DNA of 64,000 bases from NCBI GenBank assembly GCA_963791315.1, contig CAWBRQ010000005.1, forward strand, positions 124,001-188,000, given 5' to 3'. The translations under genes were made by a program, and so were the position numbers. How positions within the stretch are numbered: the first letter of the stretch is position 1; each line of letters begins with the position of its first letter. The notes under the pieces are model-generated. The model was not told the origin of the DNA. It saw only the letters and a list, made by a program, of their open reading frames with translations, and did not search any database. The DNA is from JACCZX01 sp963791315. GTDB taxonomy: Bacteria > Pseudomonadota > Gammaproteobacteria > Burkholderiales > Burkholderiaceae_F. Positions 36,386-46,134 of this stretch are shown one piece after another.

Positions 36386-38952
36386 ATGTCAGCCGTTCCA
36401 GATCAACAACGCCGATGAACCAGCCGCAGCCTGACGGGCGCGGCGGACTATGGCGTCAGCAGCATCCAGATCCTCGAGGGGCTGGAGGCGGTGCGCAAGC
36501 GTCCCGGCATGTACATCGGCGACACGCACGATGGCACCGGGCTGCATCACATGGTGTTCGAGGTCGTCGATAACGCGGTCGACGAGGCGCTCGCGGGGTA
36601 TTGCGACGACATCATCGTCACGATCCACACCGACAACTCGATCTCGGTCGTCGACAACGGGCGTGGCATTCCGACCGGGATCAAATTCGACGACAAGCAC
36701 GAGCCCAAGCGCTCGGCAGCCGAGATCGCGCTGACCGAGCTGCATGCGGGGGGCAAGTTCAACCAGAACAGCTACAAGGTCTCTGGCGGGCTGCACGGTG
36801 TCGGCGTCTCGTGCGTCAATGCATTGTCCGAATGGCTGCGGCTGACGATCCGGCGTGAGCGGCCAGATGCACTACCTCGAGTTTCGGCGCGGCGACGTGC
36901 AGGATCGCATCGTGCAGACGATGCCGACCGAAGGGGGTCGGTGGAAGCGTCGCCGATGAAGGTCACCGGACCGACCGACAGGCGCGGCACCGAGGTGCAT
37001 TTTCTGCCGGACAGCCAGATCTTTACGGCATATCGACTTTCACTACGACGTGTTGTCGCAAGCGGCTGCGCGAGCTTTCGTTCCTGAACAACGGCGTGCA
37101 CATCAAGCTGATCGATCAACGCAACGCCAAGGAAGAGGACTTCGCGTTTTCCGGCGGCGTCAAAGGCTTCGTGCAGTACATCAACAAGACCGAAGAACGT
37201 GTTGCATCCGAACATGTTCTACGTCAGCACCGAATCGAGCGCGGGCGGCCAGGCGAGCAGCAGCAGCGCCACGGTGCCGGTCGGCGTCGAAGTCGCGATG
37301 CAGTGGAATGACGGCTACAACGAAAGCCTGCTCGCGTTTACCAACAACATTCCGCAGCGCGACGGCGGCACGCACATCACCGGGCTGCGCGCAGCGATGA
37401 CGCGCGTGCTGAACAACTACATCAAGAGTCACGAGTTCGACAAGAAGGCTAAGGTCGAAACCACCGGCGACGACATGCGCGAAGGGCTCGCGTGCGTCTT
37501 GTCGGTCAAGGTGCCCGAGCCGAAATTCAGCTCGCAGACCAAGGACAAGCTGGTGTCGTCCGAGGTGCGTCCCGCAGTCGAGGACGCGGTCGGCGCGCGC
37601 TTGAAAGCTATCTGCTCGAGCGGCCCGCCGACGCGAAGATTATCTGCAGCAAGATCGTCGATGCAGCGCGCGCGCAGAGAGGCTGCGCGCAAGGCGCGCG
37701 AGATGACGCGGCGCAAGGGCGTGCTCGACGGAGTCGGCTTGCCGGGAAAACTGGCCGACTGCCAGGAGAGGGATCCGGCCAAGTCCGAGCTCTACATCGT
37801 CGAGGGCGACTCAGCCGGCGGCTCTGCCAAGCAGGGACGCGATCGCAAGTTCCAGGCGGTGCTGCCGTTGCGCGGCAAGGTGCTGAACGTCGAGAAGGCG
37901 CGCTTCGACAAGCTGATTTCGCTCCGAGCAGATCGCGACGCTGATCACGGCGCTCGGTACCGGCATCGGCACGGCCCGATACACCGACGGCTTCAACCTC
38001 GACAAGCTGCGCTATCACCGCATCATCATCATGACCGATGCCGACGTCGACGGCGCGCACATCCGCACGCTGCTGCTGACGCTCTTTTACCGGCAGATGC
38101 CGCTGCTGGTCGAGCACGGTCACATCTTACATCGCGCAGCCGCCGCTGTACCGGTCAAGCACGGCAAGGACGAGCGCTATATCAAGGACGATCACGAACT
38201 CGCGCAGTACATGGTCACGCTGGCATTGAAAGACGCGCAGCTCGTTCCGGCGAACGGCGCTGCGGCGACTTGAAGGCGATCGCGCTCGAAGCACTGGCGC
38301 GCCAGTATCTGGTGACCAATGCGGTGTCGAGCGCCTGGCTCGCGTGATCGACCGCCCCGACGCTGCAGGTGCTGCTGGCGGGCACCGAGCTCGACCTGGA
38401 CGATGCCGGCAAGTGCCGAGGCGTCGGCGTTGCGATTGACCGAAGCGCTCGGCAACTCGACCGTGCATGTGTATGCGCAGCACGACACAGTCACCGACAA
38501 GCATCGGCTGCGCATCGAGCGCCATCATCACGGCAACGTTCAAGTCAAGCGCGATCGATGCCGACTTCGTACACGGCGCCGACTATGCGACGCTCGCGGC
38601 GGCAGCCGCACCTTCAAGGGAATGCTCGGAACCGGCGCGCGCGTCGTGCGCGGCATGGGCGACAAGGAAAAGGAGGCGACCGTGTCGAGACTTTCGCGAG
38701 GCGATCGACTGGCTGATGCACGAAGCCGAGGGTGGAGTCAGCCGCCAGCGCTACAAAGGTCTCGGCGAGATGAATCCATCGCAGCTGTGGGAAACGACGA
38801 TGGATCCTACTGTGCGCCGCATGCTCAAGGTGCAGATCGACGACGCGATCGGTGCCGATCAGATCTTCACGACGCTGATGGGCGATGAGGTCGAACCGCG
38901 GCGGCAATTCATCGAGTCCAATGCACTCGCGGCGGGCAATATCGACGTCTGA
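36386..38952 (+). CDS. gyrB: DNA gyrase subunit B (many frameshifts)
   Basis: GyrB is the ATPase subunit of gyrase. Collinear blocks cover the whole protein: VRKRPGMYIGDTHDGTGLHHMVFEVVDNAVDEALAG, VDNGRGIPTGI and GGLHGVGVSCVNALSEWL (GHKL ATPase); KVTGPTDRRGTEVHFLPD; the TOPRIM segment SELYIVEGDSAGGSAKQGRDRKFQAVLPLRGKVLNVEKARFDK and IIIMTDADVDGAHIRTLLLT; and the C-terminal RYKGLGEMNPSQLWETTMDP. The frame changes more than ten times, the densest in the window; most are +1, one near 38150 is -1. The start is uncertain: ATG 36386-36388 precedes a frame break, and the open frame resumes around 36440. GyrB is essential, so errors are more likely than decay. Confidence 0.95.
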
Positions 38953-39180
38953 TCGATCAGGTTTCCAGACCCGCAGCGGCCATCCAGCCCGCACCGAAGC
39001 CGACTAACGTTGAGATGAGTCGCGCTTGTCGCAAGGACCGAAGAAGCCTAGGCCGGGGTTTAATTCAAGTCGCCACTTGCTGGCCGATTGTCAACGTCAG
39101 GGTAACGCTGGATTCACTTAACGGCGCGAAGAGGGCAGTCAGCTCTTACAGTAACGACAAATTCAAGTAAACCGAGATTA

Positions 39181-40272
39181 ATGATGAAAACGTATCGCAT
39201 CGCAACCATCCCCGGTGACGGAATTGGCAAGGAGGTTGTTCCTGCCGGTCAGAAAGTGATGGAAGCGCTCGCCACATCGAGCAAGGCCTTCCGTTTCGAG
39301 TTTGAGAACTTCGATTGGGGCGCCGACTACTATCGGAAGCACGGCGTCATGATGCCGGACGATGGTCTGAATGCGTTGCGAGACAAGGACGCGATTCTTT
39401 TCGGGTCCGCCGGTGACCCGCACGTCCCCGATCACATCACGCTGTGGGGCCTTCGTCTGAAGATCTGCCAAGGCTTTGACCAGTACGCCAATGTGCGCCC
39501 GACGCGCATCCTGCCCGGCATCGACGGCCCGCTTAAGCGCTGCAAGACCGAAGACCTCGACTGGGTCATCGTGCGTGAAAATTCCGAAGGCGAGTACGCG
39601 GGCGTCGGTGGCCGTGTGCACCAGGGCCACCCGATCGAGGCCGCGACCGACGTGTCGATGATGACGCGCGCGGGCGTCGAACGCATCATGCGGTTCGCCT
39701 TCAAGTTGGCGCAGAGTCGGCCGCGCAAGCTGCTGACCGTGATCACCAAGAGCAATGCGCAGCGCCACGCGATGGTGATGTGGGATGAGATCGCGCTTCA
39801 GATCTCGAAGGAATTCCCCGATGTCACCTGGGACAAAGAACTGGTGGATGCTTCGACCGCGCGCATGATTAACCGCCCGGCCTCACTCGACACGATCGTC
39901 GCGACCAATCTGCACGCCGACATCCTGAGCGATTTGGCGGCGGCGCTGGCCGGTAGTCTTGGTATCGCTCCCACTGGCAACATCGATCCCGAACGCCGCT
40001 ACCCGTCGATGTTCGAGCCGATTCACGGCTCGGCCTTCGACATCATGGGCAAGGGTTTGGCGAATCCGGTCGGCACTTTCTGGTCGGTCGTGATGCTGCT
40101 GGAGCACCTGGGCGAGTTCGATGCAGCCAAGCGCGTGATGCAAGCCATCGAGCAGGTCACCGCCAATCCCGCGCTTCATACCGGCGACCTCGGCGGCAAA
40201 GCCACTACGGCCATGGTCACTGACGCTGTTTGCGGCTTGCTGGCCGCAGGCTTGCAACGCAAGGCCGCCTAA
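39181..40272 (+). CDS. ttuC: Tartrate dehydrogenase / isopropylmalate-dehydrogenase-like enzyme
   Basis: This is an NAD-dependent decarboxylating dehydrogenase of the isocitrate/isopropylmalate family, intact at 363 residues. IATIPGDGIGKEVVPAG starts the family fold. WGLRLKICQGFDQYANVRP, VRENSEGEYAGVGGRVHQG and the metal-binding TNLHADILSDLAAALAG identify the tartrate/D-malate dehydrogenase subgroup. TGNIDPERRYPSMFEPIHGSA is also typical of that group. The start could be the second ATG (39184). It stands alone downstream of gyrB, followed by a ModA-like gene. A second, more distant member of the family is at 46121-47207. Confidence 0.88.
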   Translation: MMKTYRIATIPGDGIGKEVVPAGQKVMEALATSSKAFRFEFENFDWGADYYRKHGVMMPDDGLNALRDKDAILFGSAGDPHVPDHITLWGLRLKICQGFDQYANVRPTRILPGIDGPLKRCKTEDLDWVIVRENSEGEYAGVGGRVHQGHPIEAATDVSMMTRAGVERIMRFAFKLAQSRPRKLLTVITKSNAQRHAMVMWDEIALQISKEFPDVTWDKELVDASTARMINRPASLDTIVATNLHADILSDLAAALAGSLGIAPTGNIDPERRYPSMFEPIHGSAFDIMGKGLANPVGTFWSVVMLLEHLGEFDAAKRVMQAIEQVTANPALHTGDLGGKATTAMVTDAVCGLLAAGLQRKAA

Positions 40273-40357
40273 TGACCAAGCACGAGAATGCGCCGCTGAA
40301 ACGTATTTTGTTACGGGCCTAGTCGGCGTTGCTGAGCGCCCACAAAGGAGACCTCGC

Positions 40358-41170
40358 ATGCCGTTCAAACACGCCCTAGCGCACCTGTCTCGCCGCGCTT
40401 TGTTGTTCGCGGCCGCGTCCGTCTTGGCCGGCTGCGCCGGCTTGTCAAGCAGCCCGGCATCGCGCGAGATTCACGTTATGACCTCGGGCGGTTTCACGGC
40501 TCCCTACAACGAACTAACGCCCCAATTCGAGAAGGCGAGCGGCCATGTAGTCAGGACTGCTTACGGCGCATCGATGGGGAATGCCAGCGACTCGATACCC
40601 AGCCGCCTCGCGCGCGGCGAGCCGGTCGACGTCGTGATCCTCGCTCGCCCAGCCCTCGATCAACTTGTTGTGGACGGGAAGGTCGTGCCTGGAAGCCAGG
40701 TCGATCTCGTACGCTCGTCGATCGGCATGGCGGTCCGAAAGGGCACGCCGAAACCTGACATCAGCACGGTCGAGGCGCTCAAGCGGACGCTGCTTGCGGC
40801 GCCATCGATTGCCTATTCGGCCAGCGCGAGCGGCACCTACTACGAGACCGAAATGCTGAAAAACCTCGGTATCGAATCACAGGTCAAGCCCAAAAGCCGT
40901 CGCATTCTTAGTGAGCGAGTCGGCACCGTGGTCGCGCGTGGCGATGCAGAGCTGGGTTTGCAGCAAGTCAGCGAACTGCTTCCGATCGAAGGGATCGAGT
41001 TCATCGGCGTTCTCCCGCCTGAAGTGCAGCGCGTAACGGTCTTTTCCGCCGGCATCTCCACCGCCGCACGCGAGCCCGAAGCAGCACGCATGCTCATCCG
41101 GTACTTTACGTCGCCTGCCGCAGCGCCGATCATCTCCAAGAGCGGACTTGAACCGGTGACTGCGCGGTGA
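40358..41170 (+). CDS. ModA-like substrate-binding lipoprotein
   Basis: This is a periplasmic binding protein of the molybdate/extracellular-solute (PF13531) type, 270 residues and intact. The signal peptide ends in a lipobox (VLAGC, Cys ~26). The mature part shows IHVMTSGGFTAPYNELTPQFEKASGH, RGEPVDVVILARPALDQLV and GTYYETEMLKNLGIE, as in ModA-like proteins. No permease or ATPase gene is near, so it may serve an unlinked transporter or act as a sensor for an organic acid. It follows ttuC by 85 bases. Confidence 0.82.
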   Translation: MPFKHALAHLSRRALLFAAASVLAGCAGLSSSPASREIHVMTSGGFTAPYNELTPQFEKASGHVVRTAYGASMGNASDSIPSRLARGEPVDVVILARPALDQLVVDGKVVPGSQVDLVRSSIGMAVRKGTPKPDISTVEALKRTLLAAPSIAYSASASGTYYETEMLKNLGIESQVKPKSRRILSERVGTVVARGDAELGLQQVSELLPIEGIEFIGVLPPEVQRVTVFSAGISTAAREPEAARMLIRYFTSPAAAPIISKSGLEPVTAR

Positions 41171-41251
41171 CGAGCAAGTCAGTGCCCGCCCGAGGAGAGC
41201 GGCGGGCGGCTAATGGCGAGTAGGAAGGCCGATACGATAGGGAAAGTCAAA

Positions 41252-42016
41252 ATGAATGATCTTGCACTTGACGTGCGCTCTAGTGTCGATTCCGCCGAAT
41301 GGCAACAGCGCGTCGATCTCGCGGCTTGCTATCGCCTCGTCGCGATGTACGGATGGGATGACCTTATCTTCACCCATATCTCCGCCCGCGTACCTGGGCC
41401 AGAGCATCATTTCCTGATCAATCCATACGGAATGATGTTCAACGAGATAACCGCCTCCAGTCTGGTCAAGGTAGACCTCGAGGGCAATAAGGTGCTTGAC
41501 AGCCCGTATGACATCAATCCCGCGGGATTTGTGATTCACAGCGCGGTGCATGGGGCGCGTGATGATGCGAACTGTGTGCTGCATGTCCACAGCGTCAATG
41601 GCGTTGCCATTTCAGCGCAGGAAGACGGTGTATTGCCGCTGTCGCAGCACTCCATCTTTGTACTGTCCTCGCTCGCTTACCATGATTACGAGGGTGTGGC
41701 GCTGGAGGAAGATGAGAAACCGAGGCTGGTTCGTGACCTTGGAAGCAAGCGCTGTCTGATGCTCCGAAATCATGGGTTGCTTACGGTGGGACGGTCAGTG
41801 GCCGAGGCCTTCGTGGCGATGTACTTCTTCGAAACGACGTGCATGATTCAGGTTCGTGCGCAAAGTGGTGGACAACGCTTGCGGCATATCTCGGCGCCAA
41901 TCGTCGACAGCGCACCCATGCAGTGGGAGAACGTGACCCGGGGTGCCGGCGCTGGTCTTGTATGGCCGGCACTCTTACGCAAGCTGAGTCAGTCAGACGC
42001 GAGCTATTGCACTTGA
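41252..42016 (+). CDS. Class II aldolase/adducin-family protein
   Basis: This is a zinc-dependent aldolase-fold protein, ~254 residues from the second ATG (41252-41254), which has GGAAAG upstream. The open frame also allows 41213. Metal-site histidines are in CVLHVHSVNG and in LMLRNHGLLTVG. Other motifs are DDLIFTHISARVPG and FLINPYGMMFNEITASSLVKVDLEG, the standard N-terminal blocks. These proteins act on sugar phosphates, or as decarboxylases of small hydroxy acids; the exact substrate cannot be told. It is intact and follows the ModA-like gene. Confidence 0.88.
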   Translation: MNDLALDVRSSVDSAEWQQRVDLAACYRLVAMYGWDDLIFTHISARVPGPEHHFLINPYGMMFNEITASSLVKVDLEGNKVLDSPYDINPAGFVIHSAVHGARDDANCVLHVHSVNGVAISAQEDGVLPLSQHSIFVLSSLAYHDYEGVALEEDEKPRLVRDLGSKRCLMLRNHGLLTVGRSVAEAFVAMYFFETTCMIQVRAQSGGQRLRHISAPIVDSAPMQWENVTRGAGAGLVWPALLRKLSQSDASYCT

Positions 42017-42058
42017 CCGCGGACGCGCCTCAGCGAGAGGCCGCGCCTACGTCATCAA

Positions 42059-42073
42059 GCTGAAGTCTTCAGC
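42059..42073. repeat. 15-base perfect inverted repeat
   Basis: gctgaagtcttcagc is a seven-base arm palindrome with one central base, 43 bases after the aldolase stop and 107 before the hemoglobin start. It has no T run, so it may be an operator or simply chance. Confidence 0.3.
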
Positions 42074-42179
42074 GCGCCCAGTCTCGGCTTCGACCGAGTC
42101 ACCAAAGAAACGGGAACGCCGACTAACGGTGCTGCATCCAATGTCGGCAACCGCTGAGGATTCGGATCAAGGAGTTCCT

Positions 42180-42680
42180 ATGAAGAAGGTATTCGTCGCA
42201 ATATTGTCTCTTTTCATCATGACACTGAGCCTACCGCTGCAGGCCCAGCCGAAAACCGACAAGAGTCTGTACGAACGGCTTGGCGGCGTCTTCGCCATCG
42301 CCGCGGTCGTTGACCACTTTAGCGACGCCATCGTGCAGAACCCGATCGTCGGAAAAAATTCACAGAACCCAGCCCTCAGGGAATGGCACACAAAGAACCT
42401 GAACAGGCTGCCGGGCCTCAAGTTCATGCGGACTCTGTGGGTCTGTGAGGTCACGGGCGGGCCGTTCAAATTCTCGCCAACGAAGCCGGGCAAAACTCAT
42501 TTGGGCCTCGAGAATGCACATCGTGATCTCAGGATCTCGCCAGAAGAATTTGACGAGGTGGCGGCCGAGCTGGGACGCAGTCTTGACTTCGCCAAAGTGC
42601 CTGCGCGTGAGAAGGGAGAAGTCCTTGCCGCCTTCGCGGCGCATAAGAAAGAAGTAACGGCCGGATACAAGGTGAAGTGA
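42180..42680 (+). CDS. Exported group I truncated hemoglobin
   Basis: This is a truncated (2-on-2) hemoglobin, 166 residues from ATG 42180-42182. Residues 1-23 form a clear Sec signal peptide (MKKVFVAILSLFIMTLSLPLQAQ), which most truncated globins lack. The globin part has SLYERLGGVFAIAAVVDHF (helix B), the ETGGP-like motif CEVTGGPFKF, and the proximal histidine H114 in ENAHRDLRIS. An insertion between B and E helices (NSQNPALREWHTKN) is typical of the TrHb1 subgroup. It may detoxify NO or bind O2 in the periplasm. The open frame upstream to 42129 is not needed. Confidence 0.9.
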   Translation: MKKVFVAILSLFIMTLSLPLQAQPKTDKSLYERLGGVFAIAAVVDHFSDAIVQNPIVGKNSQNPALREWHTKNLNRLPGLKFMRTLWVCEVTGGPFKFSPTKPGKTHLGLENAHRDLRISPEEFDEVAAELGRSLDFAKVPAREKGEVLAAFAAHKKEVTAGYKVK

Positions 42681-42742
42681 TTCGCTTGCTTCAGCCCAGC
42701 ACCTACGGATCGATGTAGTGCGTCGCCGGCTCGGCGCGCGAT

Positions 42743-43720
42743 TCATTCGATCTTGACGTTGGCGCTCTTGACCAGGTTGACCCAGAACTTGCTGTCCTCG
42801 ACCAGGAACGTCGCTGAACTGCTCGGGCGATGCGGACAGCGAGACCTCCGTGCCGTCGCGCGCCAGCGCAGCCTTGACCGAGGGCTGCTGCATCGCGGTG
42901 ACCGTTGCGTCGTAGATCTTCTTGACGATGGCGGGCGGCGTGCCGGCGGGCACGAACATGCCGTACCAGAACTCGAGGTTGTATTCGGGCAGTCCGGCCT
43001 CCTTCATTCCGGGCAGTTCCGGCACCAGCGGCGAGCGCTCGCGAGTGCTGACGGCGAGTCGCGAGCAGCCTTCCGCCCTTGACCTGGGGCAGCACCGACG
43101 GCGAGGTGCCGAAAGTCAGTTGCGTGTCGCCCGCCATGACGGACTGGATGGCCGGGGCGCCGCCCTTGTAGGGGATGTGCGTCATCTGCGCGCCTGTCAA
43201 CTGACTGAAGAGCGCCGCGCCCAGGTGCGGCGCCGAACCGTTGCCCGACGTGGAGTAGTTGAGCTTGCCGGGATCCTTCTTCGCGGCAGCGATCAGGTCG
43301 GTCACCGAGCGGATGCCGGTGGCGGGGTTGACCGCCAGCACCAGCGGCGACGTCGTCATCTTGGTGACGGCGATGAGATCGCTCGGCTTGTACCCCAGCT
43401 TGGGATTCAGCGCGGGATTGACCGAAATGCTGCTTGGACTCGCGATCAGCAGCGTGTAGCCGTCCGGCGGCGACTTGGCGACGATGCTCCGCGGCGATGC
43501 TCGAGCCGGCGCCCGGCTTGTTTTCGACGACCACCGGCTGGCCGAGCGCCTTCGCCGAACTCGTCGCTCATCACGCGCGCCACATAGTCGGCCGCACCGC
43601 GCGGGCGCGAAACCGACCACCAAGCCGGATCGGCTTGTTCGGGTACGCGGCGGACTGCGCCCAGGCGTTGCAGCCGAAGGCGCCCAGGGCGAGCGCCAGG
43701 AGCAGGTTCGTCATTTTCAT
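42743..43720 (-). CDS. Bug/TctC-family periplasmic receptor (frameshifted)
   Basis: This is a second tripartite-transporter-type receptor, ~325 residues. Start ATG 43718-43720 gives a signal peptide MKMTNLLLALALGAFGCNAWAQ and then YPNKPIRLVVGF, the Bug hallmark. GYKPSDLIAVTKMTTSPLVLAVNP, KLNYSTSGNGSAPHLGAALF and VMAGDTQLTFGTSPSVLPQVKGG follow in shifted frames, ending with ANVKIE. Indels occur near 43605, 43490, 43050 and 42805. No TctA/B genes are adjacent. It ends the catabolic operon 47207-42743. Confidence 0.88.
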
Positions 43721-43746
43721 TGCGGTTCCTCTTGCGATTGACATAG

Positions 43747-44736
43747 TCAGGATGCGACCGGCATGCGCAGGACGATCTTTCCGACATGGCCGCCGGCTTC
43801 CATGCGTGCCTTCGCCTCCTTCAGCCGCGCAAAGTCGATCACCTGGTCGATCTGCGGCTTGATGCGCCCGGCCGCGAAATGCGGCATCACCTCCGCGACG
43901 AAGCGGGGAACGGCGGCCGCGCGCTGCTCCTTGCTGCGCAGCTTGTTGGAGACGCCGAACAGCGTCAGGCGCTTGGCGTGCAGGGCCTCGAGGTCGAGGT
44001 CGGCGTGCAGCACGCCGTCGACATAGCCCACGGTCGCGAGCCGGCCTTCGAAGGCGAGCGCGCGGATGTTCTCCGCGAACACGGAGCCGCCGACGGCGTT
44101 GACGACCAGGTCCGCGCCGTGCTGGCCGGTCGCCTCCATGACCGCGGGCGCAAAGTCAGCGGAGCGCGTACACAGGGCGACGTCGAGCCCGAGCGGCTTG
44201 AGGGCCTCCAGCTTGCGCGGCCGAGCCCGAAGTGCCGATGACCTTCGCGCCCAGGACTTTCCCCAGCTGCAGCGACGCCACGCCGACGCCGGACGAGACG
44301 CCATTGATCAGCAGCCATTCGCCGGACTTGAGCCGGCCCTGCAGCACCAGCATGTCGTACGACACGAGGAACGTCAGCGGGATGCTCGCGGCCTCTTCCC
44401 ACGACAGGGCAGGCGGCACGGCCATCGCCTCGGCCGCTTCCATCAGCGCGTATTCCGAAAACGCCCCGCTGCACCGACCCATGACGCGATCGCCCGACTT
44501 GAAGCCGGTGACTTCCGCTGCCGACGGCGACGACCTCGCCGGCACCTTCCCCGCCGATCGCCTTCCAGGTGCCGGCCTTGCCGTGCAGGCCATGGCCCAG
44601 CACGAACTCCGCCGCGGTTGAGCGCCGCGGCGTGCATGCGCACGAGCAGCTGCGTCGGCCCCGGCTCGGGCACCGGCGTCTCGCGCAATTCGAGCACGGT
44701 TTCCGTGTCGGTCATCTGCATCCACCAGGACTGCAT
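43747..44736 (-). CDS. Zinc-independent alcohol dehydrogenase / quinone oxidoreductase (frameshifted)
   Basis: This is an NADPH-dependent medium-chain reductase of the quinone-oxidoreductase type, ~329 residues. The N-terminus is placed at ATG 44734-44736 (MQSWWMQMTDTETVLELRE). Signatures are HGLHGKAGTWKAIGGEGAGEVVAVG, EEAASIPLTFLVSYDML, the NADPH motif LLINGVSSGVGVASLQL, and the ending HVGKIVLRM. Structural zinc cysteines are absent. Frame changes lie near 44620, 44530 and 44220. It lies between the MmgE/PrpD and Bug genes. Confidence 0.88.
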
Positions 44737-44753
44737 CGTGCTCGTCTTCGCTC

Positions 44754-46134
44754 TCAACGCGTGCCGCGTCGATGCTGCGCGCAGGAATGGCCGTAGCGCG
44801 CGCACATCGTCCAGCGCTTCCAGGGCGTTCACCCGCGCGGATGACTTCCTCTGTCCGCTCATCGCCCAGCACCGGCGCCATCAATAGCCGCGCCTTTTCG
44901 TTCACGCTCTCCGTGTCCAGCGGGTTTTCCTTCGTGCCCGGCGCATGGCGCGTGAAGTGGCTGACCGTGCGGCCATCCCGGAGCTTCACTTCCACCCGGC
45001 CGCTCCGCGGCGCGGCGGGATCCATGAGCTCCCGGTCGGCGATGAGCTGCACGCGCTCCTTCACGGCGCGCACTTTCGGGTCCGCCATCCGCTCATAGGA
45101 GTGGCTGTCCTCGAAGGAAACGCTGCCATCCACCAACGCCACCGCGATGATGTGCTGGCAGTTGATGTCCGGCATGGAGCGGTTGTTGACGATGCGGGCC
45201 CCGTCCTCCGGAAGCCTTACGACGATGCTCTCCACGTTGCTCTCGTTCAACCCGTGCTCGCGAAGGAGCGTGAGGAACGCGTCGAGCGGTGCCTGAATCG
45301 GATAGCCGACGGAGAAGGGCTTGATGGCGGTTTCGGTGACGAAAAAGCGGCTTCCCAGTCCCGCGACCATTTCCTCCGGCTTCGGCTCGGCGGACAGCGC
45401 CTGCGAGCGCGTTGTGCTCGCCGTCCAGCACGTCCCAGACTCCGGTAAACCCGAGCTTGACCATGATGGCCGCGGTGACGCCGTTGCGGGCGCCCATGCC
45501 GGAGAAGTCGAAGGCCTTTTCGACGTGCTCGGCATCGCGGACCCAGCTCCAGATACCCGAAACCTGCTGGGCGGCATACGAAAGCGCGTAGCGCATTCCC
45601 GTTTCATCCAGCCTCGGCCAATGAGGCCGCGGCCGCCACGGCTCCGAGCGTGGAGCTCGTGCCCTCGGCACTGCGGTGACTGGCTCGCACGAGGTCCGGT
45701 CCGAGCGCCAGGAGAAAGCGGCAGCAGACGTCGTAACCGAGCGTGACCGCGGCGAGCAGCTCCGCTCCCGATCGGCCATCGCGCTCGGCCATCGCGAGCG
45801 CCGCGGGCACGATGGCGCTGCCGGGATGCGCCTTGGTCACCGGCTCGAAGTCGTCGGTCTCGTCGGCGTGCGCGAACATGCCGTTGACCAGAGCGGCGTT
45901 TACGGCGGAGGTCATGATATCGGTGGCAACGACGGTCGCTTCCGCGACGCCGCCCTGCGCGCGCGCGTAGCGGATCGCCATCTCTCCGGGTTTGAGACGC
46001 GATCCCGACACCATCGCCGCCAGCGTGTCCAGGATGCGATGCCTGGCTTCTCGCGCCACGTGCGGCGCGAGGCTTCGCTCCCGCGCCTCCGCCATGTAGC
46101 GCGCCAACCGCCCGGTAATATCAGCCTCGGACAT
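44754..46134 (-). CDS. MmgE/PrpD-family dehydratase (frameshifted)
   Basis: This is a 2-methylcitrate dehydratase/cis-aconitate decarboxylase-like protein, ~460 residues. ATG 46132-46134 gives MSEADITGRLARYMAEA. Motifs are HADETDDFEPVTKAHPGSAIVPAALA, which is diagnostic, SAEGTSSTLGAVAAAASLA, FSGMGARNGVTAAIMVKLGFTG, KPFSVGYPIQAPLDAFL and MPDINCQHIIAVALVDG. Frame changes occur near 45610, 45405 and 44840. The exact stop is uncertain; TGA at 44754-44756 fits if one more indel is allowed. It overlaps the upstream IMDH-like gene by 14 bases. Substrates in this family are hydroxy-tricarboxylates. Confidence 0.87.

Noticed and set aside
36386..38952. gyrB as a pseudogene
   Set aside because: The enzyme is essential, no second copy is seen and all domains are conserved. 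The broken frames fit the window-wide error pattern.
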